From: Christensenella intestinihominis
Lineage (GTDB): Bacteria; Bacillota; Clostridia; Christensenellales; Christensenellaceae
Assembly (NCBI RefSeq): GCF_001678845.1
Contig: NZ_MAIQ01000002.1
Span: 372,001-436,000, forward strand
Reading direction: 5' to 3'
DNA length: 64,000 nucleotides
Below, piece after piece: positions 24,713 to 33,060 of the stretch. The notes below the pieces were generated by a model, which was given only the letters and a program-made list of their open reading frames with translations, was not told the DNA's origin and ran no database searches. Within the stretch, counting starts at the first letter, position 1. Each line of letters starts with the position of its first letter. Made by a program: the position numbers and the translations under genes.

Positions 24713-25993
24713 ATGGCGGTACAAGCAAGAAAAGTAAAGAACCGAAGAAATGCCGACGGTATTTTGACAGGAAAACCGGGGACGGTATATGACGTTAATA
24801 TCAAATACCGAACCCCTGACGGATTAAAAACATATTCAAAAAAGGGATTTGCTACACAGACTCTTGCAAAGAAGCATGAAGCCGAAATGAAAATTAAGTT
24901 GAGCAATCCCGCCTTTATCCCGGCTGTAACGGCACAAGGTAAGCAGACCGTTGAAGAATATCTGCGGGGCTGGATAGAATCGTATGGAGAAAAAAACTTG
25001 CGCCCTGCTACATTGCGGGGGTATAAATCAAATATTGAAAATCATATTATACCGCTCATCGGACATTTAAAAATCAATGAAGTAACTCCTCCCATTGTTG
25101 ACGATATGCTGAATAAACTGTTTGATAGGGGTTATGTGCAAAACACAGTGCGCTATACTTGTTCAACCCTTAATATTGCTATGGAGCACGCTCGAAAATA
25201 TCACTATATCGAATACAACCCGGTTCGAGATACCACAACAAAGTTTACAGGGAGGGGGGAAATCCCGCCGCCTTATACTGTGAAACAAGTACAGCAGCTT
25301 ATGAGTAATATCGTTGGTACAAAATGGGAAATGCCCGTTATTTTAGGTGGGCTTTATGGTATGCGACGCAATGAAATACTTGGATTACGATTATCGAATA
25401 TTGATCTTGATAAAAATGTTTTTGGTGTTGTTGAACAACTACCCTTTAAACTGCCAAAGGGAACGCATATTGTAAAAGAGATGGCACCCCCTAAGTCGCT
25501 AAGCAGAATTTTACCAATTACAAAAGAGACACGCTCGTTTTTCATACGACATTTTGCTATAATTGAAGAACAAAAGCGGTTGGCTGAATTGTCCGGGAAG
25601 CCCTATTATGACAACAAATTATTGGTCGCCCAGCCGGACGGTACCCCCATAAATCCCTCTATTGTTTCTAAAGGCTGGGCACAGTTGTTGCGTCGTCTTG
25701 AAATGCCACATATGCGTTTCCATGATCTACGGCATACAGCGGCAACAAACTTGCACGAACTCACAGGCGATTTTTTCACTGTTGGCGATATATTGGGGCA
25801 GTCCTTAAAAGGAATAGGACAGGAATTGCATATATCAGGTAATCTTGAAGCCGTTACTGAACGATATATAAATGTACGATTAAAACGAAAAGAAGAGGTT
25901 TTAGAAAAATATCATAGTGAAGTATTTTTGCAAGAAAAAAAGGAGGATACGACAAAAAAAGAAAAAGGGGAAATTATTGAAATAGGGCTGTAA
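24713..25993 (+). CDS. int: Tyrosine integrase of the ICE
   Basis: This 426-residue protein of the Tn916/phage integrase class has an N-terminal arm-binding domain, a SAM-like core-binding domain (about residues 80-165) and a catalytic domain. Visible catalytic parts are Arg in LYGMRRNEILGLR, HDLRHTAA with the His and Arg pair, a downstream LGQS segment, and the nucleophile tyrosine in TERYINV near residue 385. It starts directly after xis with the ribosome site AAGGGGGG. Next to tRNA-Ser, it should catalyse recombination there. Confidence 0.93.
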   Translation: MAVQARKVKNRRNADGILTGKPGTVYDVNIKYRTPDGLKTYSKKGFATQTLAKKHEAEMKIKLSNPAFIPAVTAQGKQTVEEYLRGWIESYGEKNLRPATLRGYKSNIENHIIPLIGHLKINEVTPPIVDDMLNKLFDRGYVQNTVRYTCSTLNIAMEHARKYHYIEYNPVRDTTTKFTGRGEIPPPYTVKQVQQLMSNIVGTKWEMPVILGGLYGMRRNEILGLRLSNIDLDKNVFGVVEQLPFKLPKGTHIVKEMAPPKSLSRILPITKETRSFFIRHFAIIEEQKRLAELSGKPYYDNKLLVAQPDGTPINPSIVSKGWAQLLRRLEMPHMRFHDLRHTAATNLHELTGDFFTVGDILGQSLKGIGQELHISGNLEAVTERYINVRLKRKEEVLEKYHSEVFLQEKKEDTTKKEKGEIIEIGL

Positions 25994-26045
25994 TTACAAA
26001 TATCATTACATCTTTACACAACTGTTTATAATGTTTTATGTTATC

Positions 26046-26147
26046 TTGGCACCATTTATGGCACCATTTATGCAATCAAATTGTATAAGGATTTTAAGTG
26101 AAAAAATAGTTTATGGTGCCAGAATCGGAGCTTTTTGGCACCATTTT
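26046..26147. repeat. Four copies of TGGCACCAT, probable integrase arm sites
   Basis: TTGGCACCATTTA (26046-26058), ATGGCACCATTTA (26058-26070), an inverted TATGGTGCC (26112-26120) and TTGGCACCATTTT (26135-26147) lie between int and the tRNA gene. Short repeats at this position are typical arm-type binding sites of tyrosine integrases. Two are in tandem at 12-base spacing, and one is inverted. Confidence 0.65.
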
Positions 26148-26186
26148 TATATTCGACAGGAAAAAAGCAAGAAGAAATTGCAAAAG

Positions 26187-26219
26187 AAAAACCCCACAAA
26201 CCGTATGGTTGTGGGGTTT
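26187..26219. terminator. Hairpin between the ICE end and tRNA-Ser
   Basis: A stem of AACCCCACAA with TTGTGGGGTT and inner ACC/GGT pairs. On the - strand it is followed by TTTTCTTTT, so it can terminate the tRNA transcript. It also lies downstream of int. Confidence 0.85.
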
Positions 26220-26310
26220 GGCGGAGCAGAGAGGATTCGAACCTCCGTAGCGCTATTAACGCTAACGCGATTTCCAATCGCGCGCCTTCAGCCATCTCAG
26301 CCACTGCTCC
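26219..26310 (-). tRNA. tRNA-Ser (anticodon GGA); likely ICE attachment site
   Basis: The 92-base gene includes CCA. The acceptor GGAGCAG pairs with CTGCTCC, the anticodon loop TTGGAAA reads GGA inside a GCGAT/ATCGC stem, there is a long variable arm as in class II tRNAs, and the T-loop is GTTCGAATC. Its 3' end points at the ICE, with the integrase gene about 225 bases away, which is the standard geometry for integration into a tRNA 3' end. The matching direct repeat at the far ICE end is outside the window. Confidence 0.95.
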
Positions 26311-26330
26311 ATGTGTATATTAAGGCTGGT

Positions 26331-26359
26331 TTTATACGCTGTATATGCGCTTTTTTGAA
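26331..26359 (-). promoter_or_regulatory. Promoter of tRNA-Ser
   Basis: Read on the - strand: TTCAAA, a 17-base spacer, TATAAA, about 20 bases before the tRNA 5' end. Confidence 0.6.
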
Positions 26360-26369
26360 TAAAAATACT

Positions 26370-26410
26370 ATTTCCAATCGTGCGCCTTAAGCCAACTCAG
26401 CCACTGCTCC
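26370..26410 (-). pseudogene. 5'-half tRNA-Ser fragment
   Basis: These 41 bases match the 5' half of the neighbouring tRNA-Ser, from the acceptor start to the anticodon loop, with three changes (one in the anticodon stem, two in the D-arm region). The 3' half is missing. It lies upstream of the intact gene on the same strand. It may be the relic of a tandem tRNA copy or of an earlier integration event. Confidence 0.8.
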
Positions 26411-26593
26411 AACACAGATTCAATTTTCGGAAGGTGGTTCCATCCGTTACAGCATTAATGATTTTACCACAAAAATTTCGTGAGGACAAGGCATTTTTAT
26501 TCTTTTCTTTCGCCAACAGCCCTTTTCACCTTCCAGGCAAACCCCGGCACCGAACGGCGGCCTGCCCGCCGCCGTTCCATGCCGTTTTCCGAG

Positions 26594-26637
26594 AAAAAAC
26601 CGGGGCTTCGTTTGACGCAAACCCCGGTTTTTTTATT
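26594..26637 (-). terminator. Terminator of leuS
   Basis: AAACCGGGG at 26597-26605 pairs with CCCCGGTTT at 26622-26630, with T-rich sequence on the exit side of the - strand. The rest of 26,411-26,593 shows no gene. Confidence 0.85.
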
Positions 26638-29044
26638 TGACTACAATATTTACGATGCGGCCGGGAACCACGATAAATTTCACGATCTCCTTCCCCGCCC
26701 ACAGCTCCGCAAACTCGCCGCGCACATACTGCTCGACCTCTTCCTTGGAGGCATCCGCGGCGATATCGAATTTCGCGCGCACCTTTCCGTTCAGCTGTAC
26801 CGCCATATTCACAACCGGGCGCTTCAGGGCGCTTTCGTCGCACACCGGGAAATCCTGGTTGAAGATCGAATATTCCCCGCCGAGGCGCGACCACATTTCC
26901 TCCGCAAAATGCGGGGCGAACGGCGCGAGGAGCAGGCACAGCTTTTTTGCCACCTCCCGCAGGAACGCCGCGTCCGGCTGGCCGTCCATATATTTATACA
27001 TCGCGTTCACAAGCTCCATAATGCGCGCGACCGCCGTATTGAACGAAAACTGCGGGATATCCCGCGCCACGTTTTTGATTGCATAGTTAAGCTGGTAATT
27101 CACGTCAAAATCCGGCTCTCCGCTGCCGCCCTGCATGGGGGCCACCGCGTCTACAAGGCGCTCCACACGCTCGAGGAAGCGGTTCACCGCCTTGATTCCG
27201 TCATCGTTCCATGGGCCGCCTTCCACATAGTTGAAGCCGAACGCCAGATACATGCGCAAGGTGTCCGAGCCGTATTTTTTAATCAGTTCGTCCGGGGAAA
27301 TGACGTTGCCCCGGCTCTTGCTCATTTTTTCGCCGTCCGGCCCCAAAATTACGCCCTGATGCACGAGGGACGAGAACGGTTCGTCAAAATCGACATACCC
27401 CATATCCTTGAACGCCTTGGTGAAAAACCGCGCGTACAGCAGGTGCATGCACGCATGCTCCGCGCCGCCGATATATTTATCCACGGGAAGCATACCGTCG
27501 ATGATTTCCTTGTTCCACGCTTCCTTTTCGTCCTTATTGTCGGGATAGCGCAGGTAGTACCACGAGGAGCAGACAAAGGTGTCCATCGTGTCCACGTCGC
27601 GCTTCGCCGGGCCGCCGCAAACGGGGCAGGTGGTGTTCACGAATTCCTCATGCTTCGCAAGGGGCGAGGTGCCGTCCGGCGTGAAATCCACATCGTACGG
27701 GAGCTTCACCGGGAGCTCGGATTCGGGCACCGGCACTTCCCCGCATTTTTCGCAGTATACCATCGGGATGGGCGCGCCCCAATAACGCTGGCGGGAAACC
27801 AGCCAGTCGCGCAGGCGGTAATTTGTTTTAAAGCCGCCGCGTTCCTCTTTTGCGAGGTCTTCGAGGATCGCCTTTTTGCCCTCTTCGGTGGTAAGTCCGT
27901 CGTATTTTCCGCTGTTTACGAGAATGCCGTATTCCGTATAGGGGAGCGCGTCGTCCGAGCCGTCCTTCGATTTGATGACGCGCTCTATGGGCAGGTTATA
28001 TTTTTCCGCAAAAGCATAATCGCGCTCGTCGTGCGCGGGAACCGCCATCACGCAGCCCGTGCCATAGCTTGCGAGCACGTAATCCGCCGTCCAGATCGGC
28101 ACCTTGCGTCCGTTGATGGGATTGACCGCATATGCGCCCGTGAACACGCCCGTTTTTTCGCGCGTGGTGGACAGGCGGTCTATTTCGCTGGCGCGCGCCG
28201 CGTATTCCTGGTATTCCTTTACCGCCGGAAGCTGTACGGAGGTGGTGATCTGCTCCACCAACGGATGCTCGGGCGAGATGACCACGTAGGTACAGCCGCA
28301 GAGCGTATCCGCGCGGGTGGTGAACACGGTGAAATCCCCGCCGCCTGCAATATCAAACTTCACTTCCCCGCCCTGCGATTTGCCGATCCAGTTTTTCTGC
28401 ATCAGCTTGGTCTTTTCCGGCCAGTCGATGCGGTCGAGGCCTTCCAGGAGCTGCTCCGCGTAATCCGTAATTTTAAAGAACCACTGGGTCAGGTGCTTTT
28501 TGGTGACCTGCGTCCCGCAGCGTTCGCACTCGCCGTCAATGACCTGCTCGTTCGCAAGCACCGTATTGCACGACGGGCACCAGTTCACCGGGGCCGCCTT
28601 GCGGTAGGCAAGGCCATGCTTATAGAGCTGCAAAAAGCACCACTGCGTCCATTTATAATAGTCGGGCAGGCAGGTGACCACTTCATAGTTCCAGTCCCAC
28701 GTGCCGCCGATCGCCTTTAACTGCTCCTGCATGGTTTCGATATTCTGCATGGTGGAATCCTGCGGATGGATGCCCGTTTTGATCGCATAGTTTTCCGCGG
28801 GAAGCCCGAATGCGTCAAAGCCCATCGGATGGAACACGTTATAGCCGTTCATGCGCATGAAGCGCGCATAGGTATCCGAAAGGCTGTAGTTATACCAATG
28901 CCCCACGTGCAGCTTCGCACCCGAGGGATAGGAAAACATTTCCAGTACATAATGCTTGGGCTTTTTGCTGTTTTTATCGTATTTGTAAATGCCCGTCTCC
29001 GCCCATTTTTCCTGCCATTTTTTTTCGTTTTCTGTGAAGTTCAA
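26633..29044 (-). CDS. leuS: Leucyl-tRNA synthetase
   Basis: The start is set at TTG 29044, after GGAGGCG. An in-frame start at 29101 lies upstream of the transcript start predicted from the promoter at 29090-29118, so it cannot be used. The protein has 803 residues, normal for bacterial LeuRS. The HIGH motif appears as HVGH near residue 47 and KMSKS near residue 575, with a zinc-type region CxxC...CxxC ([14 protein letters not shown]) and a CP1 editing domain between. It charges tRNA-Leu in the cytoplasm. No T-box leader was found upstream. Confidence 0.96.
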   Translation of the reverse strand: MNFTENEKKWQEKWAETGIYKYDKNSKKPKHYVLEMFSYPSGAKLHVGHWYNYSLSDTYARFMRMNGYNVFHPMGFDAFGLPAENYAIKTGIHPQDSTMQNIETMQEQLKAIGGTWDWNYEVVTCLPDYYKWTQWCFLQLYKHGLAYRKAAPVNWCPSCNTVLANEQVIDGECERCGTQVTKKHLTQWFFKITDYAEQLLEGLDRIDWPEKTKLMQKNWIGKSQGGEVKFDIAGGGDFTVFTTRADTLCGCTYVVISPEHPLVEQITTSVQLPAVKEYQEYAARASEIDRLSTTREKTGVFTGAYAVNPINGRKVPIWTADYVLASYGTGCVMAVPAHDERDYAFAEKYNLPIERVIKSKDGSDDALPYTEYGILVNSGKYDGLTTEEGKKAILEDLAKEERGGFKTNYRLRDWLVSRQRYWGAPIPMVYCEKCGEVPVPESELPVKLPYDVDFTPDGTSPLAKHEEFVNTTCPVCGGPAKRDVDTMDTFVCSSWYYLRYPDNKDEKEAWNKEIIDGMLPVDKYIGGAEHACMHLLYARFFTKAFKDMGYVDFDEPFSSLVHQGVILGPDGEKMSKSRGNVISPDELIKKYGSDTLRMYLAFGFNYVEGGPWNDDGIKAVNRFLERVERLVDAVAPMQGGSGEPDFDVNYQLNYAIKNVARDIPQFSFNTAVARIMELVNAMYKYMDGQPDAAFLREVAKKLCLLLAPFAPHFAEEMWSRLGGEYSIFNQDFPVCDESALKRPVVNMAVQLNGKVRAKFDIAADASKEEVEQYVRGEFAELWAGKEIVKFIVVPGRIVNIVVK

Positions 29045-29089
29045 CTTGCTTTCGCCTCCGGCAATCAATAAATTTCGATATACCTTTTT

Positions 29090-29118
29090 ATTATCGGCCA
29101 TTTAGGGCGTAAAGTCAA
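29090..29118 (-). promoter_or_regulatory. Sigma-A promoter of leuS
   Basis: Read on the - strand: TTGACT (29118-29113), 17 bases, GATAAT (29095-29090). The start is expected near 29,083, leaving a leader of about 40 bases that is too short for a T-box. Confidence 0.85.
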
Positions 29119-29142
29119 TTGGCGATATGCATGGAGGGAACG

Positions 29143-29195
29143 CAAAAATACCCCGCGCGGTTGGGGAAATTCCTGCGTATCAGGGACGCGCGGGG
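29143..29195 (-). terminator. Terminator of the M23 peptidase operon
   Basis: CCCCGCGCG (29195-29187 on the - strand) pairs with CGCGCGGGG (29159-29151), followed by TATTTTT. Confidence 0.8.
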
Positions 29196-29250
29196 CATAA
29201 TCCGTGGAATGCGGGAATGCATTTCACGCAAAAAACATGCCGTTCAGATA

Positions 29251-30327
29251 TCAGATATTTTCCGCATCGACAAGGTACGGATACGGATTCACGTACACGC
29301 CGCTTGGCGCGATAATGGCAATGTGCAAATGGTTGGCGGTGCTGTTGCCCGTATTGCCCGCAAGGCCGATGGGATCGCCGCGTTTCACCTCGTCCCCCGG
29401 CGCCGCGAGCTGCGACACCTCCACCATATGGTAATAGTGATACTGCGTGCCGTCCGCGCCTTCGAGCACCACATAGTTTCCCGTCCCTTCCCCGCCGCCC
29501 ACGGCAAGGATTGTTCCGTCCACACAGGCAAGCTCCGGCGTGCCCTCCGGGCACAGGATATCCGTTCCCGTATGCCGCCGTGCGCCGCCGTCGCGGTCGT
29601 CGTACCAGCAGTCGTTGAAATCGTAGCGTTCTTCAAAGGGGAAAGTGATCTGTTCGGAAAGCTCTGGCAATGTCCCGTTGTTTTCAATGACCTCCCCCGC
29701 TTCGTCATAGATGGTCAGCAGGTAGGTGCTTGTGAAAAATGCGGAGGGAATTGGGTCGCCGACCCGGGCCGAGAGGGGGAACGCCTCCTGCGGGGTTTTC
29801 GGAGTCAATGCAAATTCAAAATTCATACGCTCTTCCCCATCCGCAATTACGCCGACGGACGGGGTGACGAGCGCCGGAAGCATAGAAATAAATTCCGCGG
29901 GCGTTTCGCACGAAAGCGCCGCCGCGGCAAGCACCTGCCACGCGGGCACCCGCGTTTCGCTGCTGCCGCCCCAAACGCAATCCCCGTAATAGGCTTTGAA
30001 CTGCCGCCCGCAATATTCCGATACTCCGGCCATCCATGCATCACAGGCCTCTATGAGGGCGGCCGTCACTTCCGGATGGTCCAGGACAATTTCATAGCCT
30101 TTTTCCCCATCCTGCGGATAGAGCGCGGTCAGCGAAGGATATTCAAAGGGAAATTCCGCCGCCAGCTTTTCCACCTCCGGCGGGGGCGCCGTAGGCTGCG
30201 GCGCGGGACTGGGCGTTGCCTGCGCCTCGGTCCGCTCCGGCGTGGGTTCCGCGGTGGGAAGGGGCTGCGAAGAACACGCGCCGAGCATCAATGCCGCCGC
30301 CAAAAGCAATACGATCAATTTTTTCAT
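29251..30327 (-). CDS. M23 family metallopeptidase lipoprotein
   Basis: ATG 30327 follows GGGGGGAG. This 358-residue lipoprotein has a signal peptide with lipobox LMLGAC (Cys at about residue 18) and a Pro/Thr-rich linker to about residue 45. A helical middle region follows, and then a C-terminal M23 domain with HTGTD near residue 255 and HLHI near residue 334, the zinc ligands of LytM-type endopeptidases. It probably cleaves cell-wall peptide bridges at the outer face of the membrane. It is the last gene of a three-gene operon, 19 bases after the upstream gene. Confidence 0.85.
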   Translation of the reverse strand: MKKLIVLLLAAALMLGACSSQPLPTAEPTPERTEAQATPSPAPQPTAPPPEVEKLAAEFPFEYPSLTALYPQDGEKGYEIVLDHPEVTAALIEACDAWMAGVSEYCGRQFKAYYGDCVWGGSSETRVPAWQVLAAAALSCETPAEFISMLPALVTPSVGVIADGEERMNFEFALTPKTPQEAFPLSARVGDPIPSAFFTSTYLLTIYDEAGEVIENNGTLPELSEQITFPFEERYDFNDCWYDDRDGGARRHTGTDILCPEGTPELACVDGTILAVGGGEGTGNYVVLEGADGTQYHYYHMVEVSQLAAPGDEVKRGDPIGLAGNTGNSTANHLHIAIIAPSGVYVNPYPYLVDAENI

Positions 30328-30346
30328 AGAGAGACTCCCCCCCGTT

Positions 30347-30955
30347 TTATTTTCCGCCCCGCGAACGCAGGTAATTCTGCAAAAAAATCTCATCTTCCAC
30401 TTCAAGGCCGTTTTCGCCGCACAGGGATTCCACATGGTGGCGGAATTCGTGCCGCAGCGTTTTGCGCAGCTCCCTGCGAATTTCCTCCCGCGGCGCATGC
30501 GGAAAAACGCGCAAAAAGGACCCGTAATAAATTGCGATATAACGGCCCATTTCCCCGCCGGAAAAATAGCAGCCGAGGGTATACAGGCCGCCCTGCCCGC
30601 GCGGATGGCGTTCCGTCTGCGGAAGCAGCACAATGCCCCCGTTCAGCTCGCGGAAAAACACCTCCGGCAACTCCGCCGCAAGCTCGTCAAGCATTTGCTC
30701 CATTTCATCGAGCGTCACCGGGCCTTGCCCGGAATTTTCCCGCTTGGGCGCCAGCGCATCGGAAGCGCTTTCCCGCCCGGCAGCCCCGCCGCCTGCGTAA
30801 TCATCGTCGGGTGCCACCGGGCCTTGCCCGGAATTTTCCCGCTTGGGCGCCGGCGCACCGGAAGCGCTTTCCCGCCCGGCAGCCCCGCCGGGTTCTATCG
30901 GTTGATTTGAAGGTCCCGGGGCCTGCCCGGGTTGATTGATATCGTTTCGATCCAT
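30347..30955 (-). CDS. Zincin-like metallopeptidase family protein with a repeated linker
   Basis: The C-terminal 120 residues hold a HEFRHHVESL segment (HExxH) after TLR, the pattern of the short zincin-like metallopeptidase family. The N-terminal 85 residues are low complexity, with two near-identical copies of GGAAGRESAS, then APKRENSGQGPV. No signal peptide is seen, so it is probably cytoplasmic or peripheral. It starts three bases after the upstream gene ends, so the operon is tight. Confidence 0.75.
   Translation of the reverse strand: MDRNDINQPGQAPGPSNQPIEPGGAAGRESASGAPAPKRENSGQGPVAPDDDYAGGGAAGRESASDALAPKRENSGQGPVTLDEMEQMLDELAAELPEVFFRELNGGIVLLPQTERHPRGQGGLYTLGCYFSGGEMGRYIAIYYGSFLRVFPHAPREEIRRELRKTLRHEFRHHVESLCGENGLEVEDEIFLQNYLRSRGGK
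30716..30890. repeat. Two 76-bp direct repeats, period 99 bp, inside the zincin-like gene
   Basis: Units at 30716-30791 and 30815-30890 differ at only a few positions and encode the repeated linker of the metallopeptidase. The high identity points to a recent duplication, so copy number may vary between strains. Confidence 0.85.
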
Positions 30956-30958
30956 GTT

Positions 30959-32008
30959 TTATTGTAACTCCACATCCAGCATGACCGGGTTATGGTCTGC
31001 ATATTCAAAGTCGAGGTCAAGGGTCTGCACGGAATTCAGGAACACATTGGGCGACAGGATGAAGCCGTCGATCACATAAAGCTGCGTTTGCTCGCGGTCG
31101 CCGGTGTACGGGCCGGAAAGAAGCCTGCAGGTGGGCGAGGATGCATCCACCGCAAACTGCCAGCCTTCGGGCAGCATGTCTGCATCCAGAACCCCGGGCG
31201 CCCAGTTTTCCGTATCGATCGCGGGATACTGCGCGATATCCGGGAAGGTCTGGTTGAAATCCCCGCCCGCGATCACATAATTGCCCTTCTCATATTCTTC
31301 GGTCAGAAAATCCATCAGCATATTCGTCTGCGCGATCTTTCCTTCCCCGTCGTCGTATGCTTCAAGGTGCAGGTTCACGAGCACCAGCTCGCGCCCTTCA
31401 TAGGGCACGCGGCATACGAGCAGGCAGCGCTTCAGGTTGCAGGTGCTGACGGGCCACTTGAAGGGAACGGGCAGCGCCACGCGCGAGGCGCTTTCCACCC
31501 CGTAATCCGTAAGCGTAAGGAGCCCGCCCTCCACCTTCCCGATCATGGGAATGGGATAGGGCACAAACGCGGCCTTGAAATTATATGCAAGGGCGGCGTT
31601 TTTCCCCGTGAGGCCCGCGAGGTATTCCGCTTCGTCGATATTATACGAACGGTGCGAATCGACGTCCGCTTCCTGTACGAATACGGCGTCCGCCGGGTTT
31701 TCCAGCAGGGTGTTTCCGATTCCCTGCAAATTTGTTTCCACATCCGTTTTTTCAGCGGGGCGCACCATGCTTCCCCCGTCCATGAAAAAGTCCTGGTTTT
31801 TGCCCAGGCCCGCGTAACCGATGTTGCAGGTGAGCACGCGCACATGCCCGTCCGGGAGTTTTCCGGACGTTCCCGTGACGGCCACCTCTTCCACCGGCCC
31901 GGGCTTATATTCCGTTACGGTCAGGAAAATGAGCAGGACCGCGATCAGGGCCACGATCACCGCAAGAATAATGCCGATTACACGCAGGACACGTTTTGCT
32001 TTTGTCAC
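30959..32008 (-). CDS. Membrane-anchored endonuclease/exonuclease/phosphatase family protein
   Basis: GTG 32008 is preferred because AAGGGGTGG lies just upstream; ATG 32029 is an alternative. One transmembrane helix near residues 9-32 is followed by an extracellular EEP domain. Visible motifs are TCNIGYAG, VQEADVD, VNLHLEAYDDG, AGGDFNQ and DHNPVMLD, the Asp/Asn/His metal-site set of this superfamily. The substrate is unknown and could be a phosphodiester or a phospholipid head group outside the cell. It is the first gene of the operon. Confidence 0.85.
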   Translation of the reverse strand: MTKAKRVLRVIGIILAVIVALIAVLLIFLTVTEYKPGPVEEVAVTGTSGKLPDGHVRVLTCNIGYAGLGKNQDFFMDGGSMVRPAEKTDVETNLQGIGNTLLENPADAVFVQEADVDSHRSYNIDEAEYLAGLTGKNAALAYNFKAAFVPYPIPMIGKVEGGLLTLTDYGVESASRVALPVPFKWPVSTCNLKRCLLVCRVPYEGRELVLVNLHLEAYDDGEGKIAQTNMLMDFLTEEYEKGNYVIAGGDFNQTFPDIAQYPAIDTENWAPGVLDADMLPEGWQFAVDASSPTCRLLSGPYTGDREQTQLYVIDGFILSPNVFLNSVQTLDLDFEYADHNPVMLDVELQ

Positions 32009-32217
32009 TTGAAACCCACCCCTTTTCATTGCGCCCCGGACAGGGCGCGGAAAGCCGAATCCCTACGGCCGCCGCTGCGGGCAAAAGCCCTTGCTTCGGG
32101 CGTATCGTTTGGTGTGCCGTATGCTAACCCCAGTATACCATAAAATGCAAAAGGTTTTTTCAATTTTTCACAGGCACAATCCGCAACGAATTCAATGTGA
32201 TATTATATGTATTCCAA

Positions 32218-32246
32218 TTGATTCCGGTATCATTTCCATTTATAAT
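32218..32246 (+). promoter_or_regulatory. Sigma-A promoter of the hexulose-phosphate-synthase-like gene
   Basis: TTGATT at 32218-32223, a 17-base spacer, TATAAT at 32241-32246. A divergent extended -10 (TGGTATACT on the - strand, near 32132-32140) probably serves the EEP operon. Confidence 0.85.
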
Positions 32247-32283
32247 AATGCTATCAGTATTAAAAAAAGGGTGGTAAATTATT

Positions 32284-32925
32284 ATGAAACTTCAGGTAGC
32301 GTTTGACTGCAACTGCAATACGCAAATTATTTGCGACTGCGTGGACCGTATCTCCGGATATATCGATTTTATCGAGGTGGGCACGCCCCTCATCATTGAA
32401 AAGGGGCTCCTTACCATACAGGAGCTTCGGCCGCGGTATCCGCATCTTAAAATCCTGGCCGACCTCAAAATTATGGATGGCGGCTTTTACGAGGCGAACG
32501 CCGCGTTTGAAGCGGGCGCGGACATTGTGACGGCGCTTGCCGCCGCGGAGGACGCGACGCTTAAAGGGGCAATCGACGCTGCGGCAAAGCACGGCGGTGA
32601 AATTATGGTCGACATGATCGCGTACCCCGATCTTCCCCGGCGCATCGGTGAATTGGGTGCCATGGGCGCGGATTATATTTGCCTGCATACCGCCAAGGAT
32701 ACGCAGGCAAGCGGCAAGGATTTTTCCACGTTCATGCGCGAAATGAAGGGCTTTGTGAAATATGCGAAGCTTGCGCTTGCAGGCGGCATCAACCCCGCGA
32801 ACATCGAAAGCTATACGTCCATGGACCCGGACGTTATTATTATCGGCGAGGGCATTACCGGGGCGTCCGACCCGGCGGAGGCCGCGCGCATTGTACGCGA
32901 AAAAATGGATGCGCACCAGGCTTAA
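32284..32925 (+). CDS. 3-hexulose-6-phosphate synthase-like protein (OMPDC family)
   Basis: This 213-residue TIM-barrel protein belongs to the OMP-decarboxylase suprafamily. The active-site triad D-x-K-x-x-D is D60, K62, D65 in ADLKIMDGG. EVGTP at 31-35 and HTAKDTQASGKD near residue 139 favour hexulose-phosphate synthase, with 3-keto-gulonate-6-phosphate decarboxylase (UlaD) as the alternative. The first reaction fixes formaldehyde onto ribulose 5-phosphate or the reverse. No isomerase gene (HxlB) is adjacent. It has a strong promoter and GGGTGG ribosome site. Confidence 0.78.
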   Translation: MKLQVAFDCNCNTQIICDCVDRISGYIDFIEVGTPLIIEKGLLTIQELRPRYPHLKILADLKIMDGGFYEANAAFEAGADIVTALAAAEDATLKGAIDAAAKHGGEIMVDMIAYPDLPRRIGELGAMGADYICLHTAKDTQASGKDFSTFMREMKGFVKYAKLALAGGINPANIESYTSMDPDVIIIGEGITGASDPAEAARIVREKMDAHQA

Positions 32926-33001
32926 GGCAGCCGCACCCGGCGGGAATACATAAGGACGCCGTACGGCCGTTTTTTGCGGCAGGAGACCTTTTATTTTTTC
33001 C

Positions 33002-33029
33002 TGTCAAAAGGGGCGGCCTGTGGTATACT
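33002..33029 (+). promoter_or_regulatory. Promoter of the iron alcohol dehydrogenase gene
   Basis: TGTCAA at 33002-33007, 16 bases, TATACT at 33024-33029 with an upstream TG (extended -10). Confidence 0.6.
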
Positions 33030-33060
33030 GGGAAAAAACGAACTTTGGGGAGGAATTATT

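Noticed and set aside
26480-28720. A 746-codon + strand open frame across leuS
   Set aside because: It is fully antisense to leuS, which has all the family motifs. High third-position GC in the - strand gene removes stops from this frame.
29045-29250. T-box leader upstream of leuS
   Set aside because: The promoter at 29090-29118 leaves only about 40 bases before the start codon, and the large hairpin upstream is the terminator of the preceding operon.
29119-30939. A 606-codon + strand open frame over the M23 and zincin genes
   Set aside because: It has an Arg/Pro/His-rich composition typical of antisense frames, no ribosome site and no recognisable motif.
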